64,000 bases of DNA, from positions 186,001 to 250,000 of the forward strand of contig JAGCVJ010000010.1 in NCBI GenBank assembly GCA_017962375.1, read 5' to 3'. The notes below the pieces were generated by a model. The model was not told where the DNA came from, ran no database searches, and saw only the letters and a list, made by a program, of their open reading frames with translations. Positions 42,098 to 50,281 of the stretch are shown here, one piece after another. This stretch comes from Bacteroidales bacterium. GTDB lineage: Bacteria; Bacteroidota; Bacteroidia; Bacteroidales; UBA932. Every line of letters begins with the position of its first letter. Position 1 is the first letter of the stretch. A program made the position numbers and the translations under genes.

Positions 42098-45000
42098 ATG
42101 GTCAATCATTTGCGTCCTGTGTATGTCTCGGACAGGCAGTCTGCCTGTTATTATGCAGACGATCTGCATAGAATTGCATATTCGGCCGACGCTTCTGTTT
42201 ACCGTGAGATTCCTCTGGGAGTGGCTTATCCTCAGACGGTTGAGGATGTGATTGAACTTGTTCGGGCTGCCTGTAAGATGCACACTCATCTTATTCCCCG
42301 GGCGGGCGGCACTTCCATCTGCGGCCAGGTTGTGGGAAGCGGCATTGTATGCGACATCTCCCGCCACTGGAGCAAGATTCTGGAAATCAATCCTGACCAG
42401 AAATGGGCCAGGGTTCAGCCGGGAGTTGTGCGCGATGAACTGAACCTTGCACTGAAGCCTTACGGCCTGTTTTTCAGCCCGGAAACTTCCACCAGCAACC
42501 GCTGCTGCATTGGCGGAATGCTGGGCAACAATTCTTGCGGCACTCATTCCCTGGTTTACGGCTCCACCCGCCATCATGTTCTGGAGGCCACCGCTATTCT
42601 CAGCGACGGCACGGTTGAAGTCTTCAAGGAATACACGATAGCCGAGCTGGAAGACCGCTTCGGCAAGCGGTTCTGGGAGAAGGAAAGCGGCGGAGATTCC
42701 CTGATAGAAAAGATTTATGCTCAGCTTATTAGATGGGCGCTTGATTCAAATTCAGTTGCTCTTGTCCGTGACAATTATCCAGATCCGAGCCTCAGGCGCA
42801 GAAGTTGCGGCTACGCAATAGATGAAACAATTTCAGACATTCCGCAAAATATAAACCTTTGCAAGCTGCTTTGCGGCAGCGAGGGCACGCTGGCATTCAT
42901 CACGGAGATCAAGGTTTCTCTTGATCCTCTTCCGTCTGAAAGCAAGATGGTGGTATGCGCCCATTGCAACAGCCTGGAAGCCAGTCTCCAGGCCAATCTC
43001 GTAGCCCTTCGGCACAACCCCGTGGCCGTGGAGCTGATGGACGGGCAGATTCTGGATCTTAGCGCAAACAACCTTGAGCAGCAGCGCAACCGTTTCTTCA
43101 TACAGGGCAATCCTGCAGCGCTGATTATCGCTGAGTTTGAAGGGGAGCAGATGGAGAAAAACGCTGCTGAGTTTGAGAAAGAGGTTCTGGCGGCAGAAGG
43201 GGCTGATGCTTTAGCGTATTGCTGCACAAGGGTTTACGGAAGCGATATAAGCCGCGTATGGGATCTGAGAAAAGCTGGCCTGGGCGTATTGAGCGGAATG
43301 AAAGGCGATGCCAAGCCGGTGGGAGTTATCGAGGACACAGCAGTTGCTCCGTCTCGTCTTCCGGCATATATTGCGGACTTCAAGCAGATGCTCACAAACC
43401 TCGGACTTTCCTGCGTATACTACGGGCATATAAGCACGGGCGAGCTGCATCTTCGTCCGATTCTCAACCTCAAAGACCCGTTTGACCGCAAGAAATTCCG
43501 TCAGGTGGCTCACGACACGGCTCTTCTAGTACGCAAGCACAAGGGTAGCCTCTCCGGCGAGCACGGCGACGGCAGGCTCCGCGGGGAGTTTATTCCGCTG
43601 ATGTACGGCCCTGAGGTTTACGAGCTTATGCGCCAGGTGAAAAAGACCTGGGACCCGGACGGCGTGTTCAATATGGGCAAGATTGTGGATACTCCGCCTA
43701 TGGACGAGTACCTTCGTTATCTGCTAGGAGAATCGGGATATATTCTTCCAGAGGAGACTTTCTTCACTTGGAACGGGGAGTTCTCTCACGGCGAGAGCAA
43801 TCCGTACGCAATGCTCTGCAGCATAGAGCAGTGCAACGGTGCCGGAGCCTGCCGAAAGTCTTCGCTGATGGGCGGAACCATGTGTCCGGCATTCAAGGTT
43901 TCAGGCGAGGAGCTCTGGAGCACTCGCGCCCGTAGCAATGTCCTCCGCGAACTGCTGACATACGGCTTTTCGGGAAAGGAGAGTTTCAAGGAAGTTGTAT
44001 GCAGCGCTGAAGTAGGGGATATACTCTCATCATGCCTTGCGTGCAAGGGCTGCCGGAGCGAATGCCCGTCCAACGTGGATATGACAAGGCTCCACGCCGA
44101 GCTGCTTCAGCACCGCTGGAAGTACAAGGGTACTCCGCTCAGTATCTGGATGATAGCCCGCATGGCTTCGTTCGAGAGGCTGGGGCATTATGTGCGTCCG
44201 CTGTACAATTTCTTCGCCGGATGGAAGCCGTCTGCATCGCTGATAAAGAAGATTGTCAAGTTCTCGTCTGAGAGGAATATTCCTAAGCTCAGCCGCTGGT
44301 CTATGCGCAGTCTTGTGGCCCGCGAGCTGAAGAAGGAACAGGTGCGCCGGGAAAAGAGTTCACGGAAGGTATATCTTTTCGCCGACGAGTTCACCAACTA
44401 TCAGGAGGCGGAGCTGGGCCTGACGTTTGCGCGTCTGCTGATGAGTCTGGGCTATGATGTCCAGATTCCGCGCCACGTGGAAAGCGGCAGGGCGGCCATA
44501 TCCAAGGGTTGCCTGAAGTTGGCCAAGAGGTTTGCGGCAAAGAATGTTTCTCTGCTGAGCGGCATAATCGCCGAAGATGCTCCTTTGGTTGGCATTGAGC
44601 CGAGCTGCATACTGAGTTTCAGGGACGAGTACCCGGATCTTGTGCCTGCTGAAATGCGGGCCAAAGCCAAGGCTCTGGCGAAGAACTGTCTGCTCTATGA
44701 CGAGTTCATAGTCAGGGAGATAGAGAAGGGTAACATTTCCGCCCGAGACTTCAATTCCGTCAGGTGCGACATTTATCTGCACGGCCACTGCCACCAGAAG
44801 GCGCTGGTGGGAATCGGCAAGACGGAGCAGATGCTCAAGACGCTTCTGCCAAAGGCTGAAGTGCATACGATTCCAAGCGGATGCTGCGGCATGGCAGGCA
44901 GTTTCGGCTATGAGAAGGCCCACTACCAGACCTCTATGGAGATTGGGGAGATGGTTCTCTTCCCGGCTGTGCGCCAGGCTCTTGGTTCAAAGGGCAAATG

Positions 45001-45127
45001 CGTACCGTCATTCCCGGTTCTGGTTGCCGCTCCGGGTACTTCCTGCCGCCAGCAGATTCTGGATGGCACCGGCGTGAAAGCCCTCCACCCGATCGAGATA
45101 CTGAGAGATTTCCTCAAAAGGCAATAG
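42098..45127 (+). CDS. FAD-linked oxidase / Fe-S fusion, D-lactate dehydrogenase-like
   Basis: The 1009-residue protein joins a GlcD-type flavin oxidase (about 1-500) with a GlpC/LldE-type iron-sulphur part. PRAGGTSICGQVVGSGIVCD, then GMLGNNSCGTHSLVYGSTRH, are the FAD-binding blocks, and GEHGDGRLRGEFIP is the C-terminal His-rich block of the oxidase. SSCLACKGCRSECPSNVDM is a 4Fe-4S site and a second Cys group lies in QCNGAGACRKSSLMGGTMCP. GHCHQKALVGIG and PSGCCGMAGSFGYEK are the two CCG-domain motifs. It probably oxidises D-lactate or a related 2-hydroxy acid and feeds electrons to the quinone pool. It follows wbpB by 18 bases but is metabolically separate. Confidence 0.9.
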   Translation: MVNHLRPVYVSDRQSACYYADDLHRIAYSADASVYREIPLGVAYPQTVEDVIELVRAACKMHTHLIPRAGGTSICGQVVGSGIVCDISRHWSKILEINPDQKWARVQPGVVRDELNLALKPYGLFFSPETSTSNRCCIGGMLGNNSCGTHSLVYGSTRHHVLEATAILSDGTVEVFKEYTIAELEDRFGKRFWEKESGGDSLIEKIYAQLIRWALDSNSVALVRDNYPDPSLRRRSCGYAIDETISDIPQNINLCKLLCGSEGTLAFITEIKVSLDPLPSESKMVVCAHCNSLEASLQANLVALRHNPVAVELMDGQILDLSANNLEQQRNRFFIQGNPAALIIAEFEGEQMEKNAAEFEKEVLAAEGADALAYCCTRVYGSDISRVWDLRKAGLGVLSGMKGDAKPVGVIEDTAVAPSRLPAYIADFKQMLTNLGLSCVYYGHISTGELHLRPILNLKDPFDRKKFRQVAHDTALLVRKHKGSLSGEHGDGRLRGEFIPLMYGPEVYELMRQVKKTWDPDGVFNMGKIVDTPPMDEYLRYLLGESGYILPEETFFTWNGEFSHGESNPYAMLCSIEQCNGAGACRKSSLMGGTMCPAFKVSGEELWSTRARSNVLRELLTYGFSGKESFKEVVCSAEVGDILSSCLACKGCRSECPSNVDMTRLHAELLQHRWKYKGTPLSIWMIARMASFERLGHYVRPLYNFFAGWKPSASLIKKIVKFSSERNIPKLSRWSMRSLVARELKKEQVRREKSSRKVYLFADEFTNYQEAELGLTFARLLMSLGYDVQIPRHVESGRAAISKGCLKLAKRFAAKNVSLLSGIIAEDAPLVGIEPSCILSFRDEYPDLVPAEMRAKAKALAKNCLLYDEFIVREIEKGNISARDFNSVRCDIYLHGHCHQKALVGIGKTEQMLKTLLPKAEVHTIPSGCCGMAGSFGYEKAHYQTSMEIGEMVLFPAVRQALGSKGKCVPSFPVLVAAPGTSCRQQILDGTGVKALHPIEILRDFLKRQ

Positions 45128-45133
45128 ATTTTG

Positions 45134-45141
45134 TAAATTTG
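45134..45141 (+). promoter_or_regulatory. -7 element before the glutathione peroxidase gene
   Basis: TAAATTTG matches TAnnTTTG and lies 25 bases before ATG 45167 and 6 bases after the preceding stop. No -33 element is clear. It supports the long, membrane-anchored form of the peroxidase being made. Confidence 0.5.
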
Positions 45142-45166
45142 TAAGAACGTAAATAATTATCGCGAT

Positions 45167-45916
45167 ATGGAAAACCAGCCCAACAAAAGAATCCAGTTCG
45201 ACAGAAGCAGCCTGGAAAGGCGCAAGGCCAAAAACAAGAAAAGCACTGTAACGCTGTTAGTTCTGCTGCTTATTCTGATTGGCGTATTGATTTATCTGTC
45301 GAGGTTTGCCGCCCAGAACAAGAAGGACCAGACTTCTGCCAATACCGAAACTCTAAAAACAAACGATATGAAAACAGTTACCGATTTCTCCCTGATTGGC
45401 AAAAACGGCCAGGAGATCAGCCTTGCTGAGTACAAGGGCAAGGTTCTGCTGATAGTAAACACCGCCACCGGATGCGGCTTCACTCCTCAGTACGATGAGC
45501 TGGAGGCTATGTACAAGAAGCTCAAGGACAAGGGATTCGAGATTCTGGACGTGCCTTGCAACCAGTTCGGGAACCAGACTCCGGGAACGGATGAGGAGAT
45601 CACCGAGTTCTGCCAGGTCAAGTTCGGCACCGACTTTCCTCAGTTCAAAAAGAGCGACGTAAACGGCCCGAACGAACTGCCTCTTTACACCTGGCTCAAG
45701 AGCCAGAAAGGCTTCGAGGGCTTTGACGCCGAGAACAAGCTCACTCCGATCCTGGAGAAGATGTTCGACGAGAACAACCCTGGCTGGAGAGAAACCTCTG
45801 ACATCAAGTGGAACTTCACCAAGTTCCTGGTTAACCGTAACGGCGAGGTTGTTGCCCGCTTTGAGCCTACCTGCCCGCTGGACAAGGTTGAGGCTGCCGC
45901 CACCCTGCTTCTTTGA
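45167..45916 (+). CDS. Membrane-anchored glutathione-peroxidase-family protein
   Basis: The 249-residue protein has a basic N-terminus and one membrane segment (about 27-44) before a complete thioredoxin-fold GPx domain from about residue 68. VLLIVNTATGCGFTPQYDEL contains the catalytic Cys near 103, LDVPCNQFGNQTPGTDEEI the Gln, and DIKWNFTKFLVNRNG the Trp-Asn. It is the Cys (not Sec) type and likely uses thioredoxin-like reductants. The family is normally 160-180 residues and soluble. An internal ATG at 45368 (MKTVTDFSL) could give a soluble form. The next gene starts within its stop codon. Confidence 0.9.
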   Translation: MENQPNKRIQFDRSSLERRKAKNKKSTVTLLVLLLILIGVLIYLSRFAAQNKKDQTSANTETLKTNDMKTVTDFSLIGKNGQEISLAEYKGKVLLIVNTATGCGFTPQYDELEAMYKKLKDKGFEILDVPCNQFGNQTPGTDEEITEFCQVKFGTDFPQFKKSDVNGPNELPLYTWLKSQKGFEGFDAENKLTPILEKMFDENNPGWRETSDIKWNFTKFLVNRNGEVVARFEPTCPLDKVEAAATLLL

Positions 45917-46521
45917 TGGACGTAATTGAACATCCGCTGAAGCCTTTCATCCCTGAAGGCGCACGTCTCCTGGTTCTGGGCAGCTTTCCTCCGCCCCAGG
46001 TCCGCTGGAGCATGGATTTCTTTTACCCTAATTTCATCAACGATTTCTGGAGAATATGCGGCATTGTCTTTTTCAGCGACAAAGATCACTTCATCGCTGA
46101 GGATAATGGAAAGAAACTCAAGAAGTTTGACAGGGAGAGGATAATCGCTTTCTGCCGGGGAAAGGGGATTGCGCTATATGATACTGCTTCAGCGGTCAGG
46201 CGCCTCAAGGGCAACGCTTCCGACAAGTTCCTGGAGGTTGCCCGCCCTACAGACATAGTCGCACTGCTTGCCCAGATGCCTGATTGCAAGGCCATTGCTG
46301 TTACCGGACAGAAAGCCTTGGAGACATTCATTGAGGCCAACCGCCCGATAGCTGATGGCATGCTTCTCAACGTAAAGAACATCAAAATAGGGGAACCGGT
46401 TGACATCCTTCTTGCTTCTCGTACTGTTAAGTTTTTCCGTATGCCGTCCACCTCCCGAGCCTATCCGCTTTCGTTGGAGAAAAAGGCTGAGTGTTATCGT
46501 AAACTCTTTGCTTATGTTTAG
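45916..46521 (+). CDS. Uracil-DNA glycosylase family protein
   Basis: The 201-residue protein belongs to the UDG-like group. ARLLVLGSFPPPQVRWSMDF, then FYPNFINDFWRICGIVFF, supply the active-site G-S-F-P-P and the aromatic base-stacking block. CKAIAVTGQKALETFI and FRMPSTSRAYPLSLEKKAEC hold the second (His/Ser) motif region. It is predicted to excise uracil or mismatched bases. ATG shares its A with the TGA of the peroxidase gene. Substrate preference is unknown. Confidence 0.85.
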   Translation: MDVIEHPLKPFIPEGARLLVLGSFPPPQVRWSMDFFYPNFINDFWRICGIVFFSDKDHFIAEDNGKKLKKFDRERIIAFCRGKGIALYDTASAVRRLKGNASDKFLEVARPTDIVALLAQMPDCKAIAVTGQKALETFIEANRPIADGMLLNVKNIKIGEPVDILLASRTVKFFRMPSTSRAYPLSLEKKAECYRKLFAYV

Positions 46522-47242
46522 GAAACTGTTCATAGCCATCATCGTCTGCCTTACTGCCATATCCTGCGCTTCAACAAGAAACGTGGAAACTGAGAACAAT
46601 GAAGGGAAACCTGTTCCACCAGTGCCTCCTGTCTTTCTAAATAAGTACAGACCTCTCACAAATGATAAGCTGGCAACTTTTATGGAGGACTGGCATGCCT
46701 GGTCCAAGAAAGTTAACGCATCCATGCCTAAGTCAGACAGCATTACTATACTGTTTGCCAAGGTGTTCCATCATTATCAGAAAGATCTGGAGAGTGATAT
46801 AAGTGAATACATAGTCCTGCCGTTTAGCGTGGAGGTAATAGATAACAGGCACGGCAAAAAGGATACGACATACATGTTTCCGCGCTACATGAAAACTAAC
46901 AAGAACGAGCCGGACAGAAAGGTTTTGTACATTACTCCAGAAATCCAAGGCCATCTTTCCCGATTCCTGGGCAGGCTTCGTCTGAATAAACCAGGAAAGT
47001 CACATCTTAAGCGTTCTCCGGTGAACGAAAGGGGACTTTATACATTGGCTGGCTACATTCCAGTTCACGAAGGCCACTGGGGTGGCTACTGGCATCTTCA
47101 GTCTATGCCGATAATCTATGACATAACCATCACCCCGGACGGGTATGAACTATCTTTGCGAACAAGCTGGTGGTCAGGTGAAATAACCCGTGTAGACAAA
47201 GACATGAAGACTATAACCCAAGGCATGTCGTGGGTGGAATAG
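46514..47242 (+). CDS. Lipoprotein of unknown function
   Basis: The 242-residue product begins MFRKLFIAIIVCLTAISCAS, a lipoprotein signal with Cys at about 18. The mature part has a Pro-rich KPVPPVPPVF stretch and no domain I recognise; GYIPVHEGHWGGYWHLQSMP and SWWSGEITRVDKDMK are the most conserved-looking pieces. ATG 46514 overlaps the glycosylase gene by 8 bases; a longer in-frame start at 46400 would overlap much more and lacks the signal pattern. A terminator follows at 47253. Confidence 0.7.
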   Translation: MFRKLFIAIIVCLTAISCASTRNVETENNEGKPVPPVPPVFLNKYRPLTNDKLATFMEDWHAWSKKVNASMPKSDSITILFAKVFHHYQKDLESDISEYIVLPFSVEVIDNRHGKKDTTYMFPRYMKTNKNEPDRKVLYITPEIQGHLSRFLGRLRLNKPGKSHLKRSPVNERGLYTLAGYIPVHEGHWGGYWHLQSMPIIYDITITPDGYELSLRTSWWSGEITRVDKDMKTITQGMSWVE

Positions 47243-47252
47243 GTATAAAAGA

Positions 47253-47293
47253 AAAGTTGCCAACTGATTGTGTGTCATTCAGTTAGCAACTTT
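47253..47293. terminator. Bidirectional terminator between the lipoprotein gene and tRNA-Arg
   Basis: AAAGTTGC-C-AACTGA and TCAGTT-A-GCAACTTT pair with one internal mismatch around an 11-base loop. It lies 10 bases after the lipoprotein stop on the plus strand and 6 bases past the 3' end of the minus-strand tRNA, and has short T runs on both sides. Confidence 0.75.
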
Positions 47294-47299
47294 ATTCAG

Positions 47300-47373
47300 T
47301 GATTCGGTTGGGATTCGAACCCAAGACCCACAGCTTAGAAGGCTGTTGCTCTATCCAGCTGAGCTACCGAACC
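47300..47373 (-). tRNA. tRNA-Arg (anticodon TCT)
   Basis: Read on the minus strand, 74 bases fold as a cloverleaf. The acceptor stem is GGTTCGG with CCGAATC (one G-T pair). The D arm is GCTC-AGCTGGATA-GAGC. The anticodon stem-loop is ACAGC-CTTCTAA-GCTGT with TCT at 47337-47339. The T arm is TTGGG-TTCGAAT-CCCAA. Discriminator is A; CCA is not encoded. It reads AGA/AGG codons. Confidence 0.97.
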
Positions 47374-47466
47374 AGTCCCGTGTGCGTTACACGATCAATG
47401 CTTTGGCATTGGGAGTGCAAATGTAGCAAAATTTCTCAATCTTCCTAAACTCCCTAGGCTTTTTCT

Positions 47467-47988
47467 TTACTTGCCCTTTACGGTGGCCAGGATGTTGAGG
47501 ACTTCCGGGTCGTTAGGGTTTTCGAGGGAAGAGCCCACTCTGACAACGCCTTCCTTTACCTGGGCAACGTAGATGGTCTTGAAACCCTGGCCGTTTTGGA
47601 ATACGCTCCAGGTGATGTCGCCGGTAGAAATGGCGTCGGTCTTTTCGGCGTCTTTGCCTATGTTTTCAATCCATTTTTCAACATCTGCCTTGGCCTGTTC
47701 CTTGAAGTTGAGCTCTGCGCCTTCCTTCTTGGCGGTCATCTCTGAAACATACTGCTTTACTTCCCAGTTGGTTGGGATGTCTACAGTGTACCAGGCGCGA
47801 TCTTCTGTGTTTACAGGTATTGCTTCCTCGGCTGGGACTTGAGTCTCAGAGGCTTGTGGCTGTGCCTGAGCTTCAGGCTGAGGCTGATCGGCTGCCTGTT
47901 TCTGAGGCTCCGGCTTTTTGTTGTTGCCGCAGGATGCAATCATCAAGCCTGCTGCCAGGAGGGCTATGCTTAAAATAGCTTTGTTCAT
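47467..47988 (-). CDS. Lipoprotein of unknown function
   Basis: The 173-residue protein has a lipoprotein signal (MNKAILSIALLAAGLMIASC). A Gln/Pro/Ala-rich linker (PEPQKQAADQPQPEAQAQP) follows, then a small globular domain from about residue 60 with DRAWYTVDIPTNWEVKQYVS and ITWSVFQNGQGFKTIYVAQV. I know no named family. It lies 29 bases downstream of nothing obvious and 29 bases from the DUF368 gene on the same strand, which ends before its start. Confidence 0.72.
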   Translation of the reverse strand: MNKAILSIALLAAGLMIASCGNNKKPEPQKQAADQPQPEAQAQPQASETQVPAEEAIPVNTEDRAWYTVDIPTNWEVKQYVSEMTAKKEGAELNFKEQAKADVEKWIENIGKDAEKTDAISTGDITWSVFQNGQGFKTIYVAQVKEGVVRVGSSLENPNDPEVLNILATVKGK

Positions 47989-48017
47989 TATGCTTTTATT
48001 GTTAAATGATTGTTTGC

Positions 48018-48938
48018 TTATTCGCTGGCTTTCTGTCTGCCGGCCCAGGTTTCCAGGACAACAACTATGGCGATGCCCACTATTGCCATGATTATGGCGG
48101 TGAGGATCTTAGGGTCCTGGCCGTAAAGCTCGGCGTACTTGGCAGGAAGAATAGGATGTGTGACAGCCTTGTCGCCTTCGCCCTGGAGGATCTGCTGCCA
48201 CGGCCAGATCTTGACCAGAGAGCCCACCATGAAGCCTGTAAGCAGGGCGATGGTCTGGTTGTACCAGTGCTTCATGAGCCAGGCCAGGAAATGGGAGAAG
48301 GCCAGAAGGCCCGCAACGGCGCCAATCAGGTATAGAGCCAGGCGAGGAAGGTTGAGGGAACTGATGCTGTGCATAAGGTCCTCGTACTTGACCATCAGAA
48401 CCAGAAGGAAGCTGCCCGAGATTCCGGGAAGAATCATTCCGCAGATGCTGGCCGCGCCGGCAATTAGGATGAACCACCAGGTGTCAGGAGTCTCGGTAGG
48501 GGATGTCAGCGATACCCACACGGCTATGGCAATGCCCAGCGCAAGGCTGATGAATGTGCCTATGTTCCAGACCTTTATCTCCTTGGTTACATACCAGCAG
48601 GAAACCAGCACCAGGCCGAAGAAGAAGGCCCAGGTGGCAACCGGATGGTTGTGGAGAAGGTAGAGCATGAGCTTGGCCAGGGAGAAGGCGCTGATCGCGA
48701 TACCAAGAATTATGAACAGCAGGAACACGATGTCGGTTTCCTTGGCCCACTGGCGGAACTTGCCCTTGAACAGGAGTTTGGTGGTCTTGAAGTTGAACGA
48801 CTTGAGGCTGTTGATCAGTCTCTCGAAGATGCCGGTCAAAAAGGCGATGGTGCCGCCGCTTACGCCTGGAATGACGTTTGCCGCTCCGATGCCTATGCCT
48901 TTAAGCGTCCAAAGTATGTAGTCTCTAATCTTTCCCAT
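48018..48938 (-). CDS. DUF368 membrane protein, PopT-like undecaprenyl-phosphate translocase
   Basis: The 306-residue protein has about nine hydrophobic segments and the DUF368 signature IGAANVIPGVSGGTIAFLTG near the N-terminus, with a second, similar GMILPGISGSFLLVLMVKYE half. DUF368 proteins (PopT) have been shown to recycle undecaprenyl phosphate across the membrane. That would serve the glycan pathways in this window, which use the same carrier, but the gene is not in their operons. Confidence 0.9.
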   Translation of the reverse strand: MGKIRDYILWTLKGIGIGAANVIPGVSGGTIAFLTGIFERLINSLKSFNFKTTKLLFKGKFRQWAKETDIVFLLFIILGIAISAFSLAKLMLYLLHNHPVATWAFFFGLVLVSCWYVTKEIKVWNIGTFISLALGIAIAVWVSLTSPTETPDTWWFILIAGAASICGMILPGISGSFLLVLMVKYEDLMHSISSLNLPRLALYLIGAVAGLLAFSHFLAWLMKHWYNQTIALLTGFMVGSLVKIWPWQQILQGEGDKAVTHPILPAKYAELYGQDPKILTAIIMAIVGIAIVVVLETWAGRQKASE

Positions 48939-48948
48939 TTAAATATTA

Positions 48949-50157
48949 TCAGTCTTTCGGGTTGTTTCCTTCATTGTCGCGATGTCTGGACTTGTATTTC
49001 TCCCTGAGTTTCTTTTCTGACTGGACTTCCGTCAGGCCCTTGAGCGAAGCCTGATGGTCGGGGCAGAAAATCAGGGCTTTGCGGTAGAGGATCTCGCTCT
49101 GCTCCAGGTTGCCCTTGAGGAAATGCGCCAGGGCGAGGGAGGATATGGAGTCCGGGTTGTCCTTCTCAATCTTGCAGCAGTCCTCAAAGTACTGCTGAGC
49201 CTGGTCCAGCAGGTTGCATTCCAGGCAGAGATGCCCCATGTTGAACAGTGCGTTGACGTTCTTGGGGTTGAGGGCTATGGCGTAGCCGAATGCCTCGTAG
49301 GCCTGCTTGAAAAGGCTTTTCTTGCTGTAGATGATGCCCAGGTTGTGCCATACGATATCGTTGAACGGGTCTATGTCCAGGCATTTCTTGTAGAGCTCGG
49401 CAGCCTTTTCCTCGTTGCCGGTCTTCTCGGAGCAGAAAGCGTAGTCGAAATAGAAGGAAGCCTGGTTCTCGGCCTTTTCCGTTTCGTTGTGCTTGCGGTT
49501 CCAGATGGAGGTCAGCTCCCCGGTACGGTCGAGATAAAAGAGTGCCTCGCCCCACATCTCAATCTCCATGCAGTCCTGGGCCAGGGTGTGGATGGAGTCG
49601 CAGATATCCTCCGGCGACGATTCCACTTCAATGGCCATATCGTAATACCTGCGGGCATTCTCCAGGTCTTTCATCCCGATATATACTCGGCTGTAAGACA
49701 GGTAGATGTCTGAGCTCGGAGGGAAGCTGTCCTTGTAGTCGTCCAGAACCAGGAGAGCCTTGCCCAGCTCCTTGCCTATGATCAGCGCGTCGCAGTACTT
49801 GACCAGAGGCGCCGAGGAGTAGGGGTAGGCCTTGAAGCCCATCTCGGCACTGACGCGGGCCATGCGGTCGTTGAAAAGGTCGATGTACCGGTCTGTTATG
49901 TACTCGTACTCATCCTCCTCAAACGACGGGGCTTCCTCAGGATTGAAATCTTTGAACAGGTCTTCTTCCGCCTTCTGGTTTTGAGCGTCATCTTTGAGGG
50001 AATCGTTGAATTCATCGGGAATATAAGGATATCTCTTGGACACAACAGAATTCCTTTCCCTGCCGTTGTTGTACAAGGAATCAAATCTGTTGAATGCAGC
50101 CCTAAGGCGGTCGTTTTCCTCTCTGTCGAATTGCTGTTCTTCCCTCTCCTGTTCCAT
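48949..50157 (-). CDS. TPR-repeat protein
   Basis: The 402-residue protein has an acidic, charged N-terminal third and about six to seven TPR-like helical pairs from residue 120 on, for example IYLSYSRVYIGMKDLENARR, then EKAAELYKKCLDIDPFNDIV, then WHNLGIIYSKKSLFKQAYEA. There is no signal peptide from ATG 50157; a longer in-frame start at 50214 is less likely. It is likely a cytoplasmic scaffold. It lies 10 bases upstream of the DUF368 gene on the same strand, so the two may be co-transcribed. Confidence 0.85.
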   Translation of the reverse strand: MEQEREEQQFDREENDRLRAAFNRFDSLYNNGRERNSVVSKRYPYIPDEFNDSLKDDAQNQKAEEDLFKDFNPEEAPSFEEDEYEYITDRYIDLFNDRMARVSAEMGFKAYPYSSAPLVKYCDALIIGKELGKALLVLDDYKDSFPPSSDIYLSYSRVYIGMKDLENARRYYDMAIEVESSPEDICDSIHTLAQDCMEIEMWGEALFYLDRTGELTSIWNRKHNETEKAENQASFYFDYAFCSEKTGNEEKAAELYKKCLDIDPFNDIVWHNLGIIYSKKSLFKQAYEAFGYAIALNPKNVNALFNMGHLCLECNLLDQAQQYFEDCCKIEKDNPDSISSLALAHFLKGNLEQSEILYRKALIFCPDHQASLKGLTEVQSEKKLREKYKSRHRDNEGNNPKD

Positions 50158-50211
50158 AGGGTGCAAAAATACTAAATATCTGTAAATCTGCATCAGATTG
50201 TAACAATAAAA

Positions 50212-50239
50212 CACCTTCCCCGGTTTTTCAGGGAAGGTG
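50212..50239 (-). terminator. Terminator of clpB
   Basis: CACCTTCCC and GGGAAGGTG form a perfect 9-bp stem around a 10-base loop. Read on the minus strand, it is 42 bases past the clpB stop and is followed by TTTTATTG. It separates clpB from the TPR gene. Confidence 0.75.
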
Positions 50240-50281
50240 ATTTGTTAAGATGCTGACTGTCAGATATGTATCCGGCAGGGG

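Noticed and set aside
47300-47373. CRISPR-like or other repeat at the hairpin-rich stretch
   Set aside because: The sequence folds as a complete tRNA with anticodon TCT; no repeated units are present. No CRISPR array was seen anywhere in the window.
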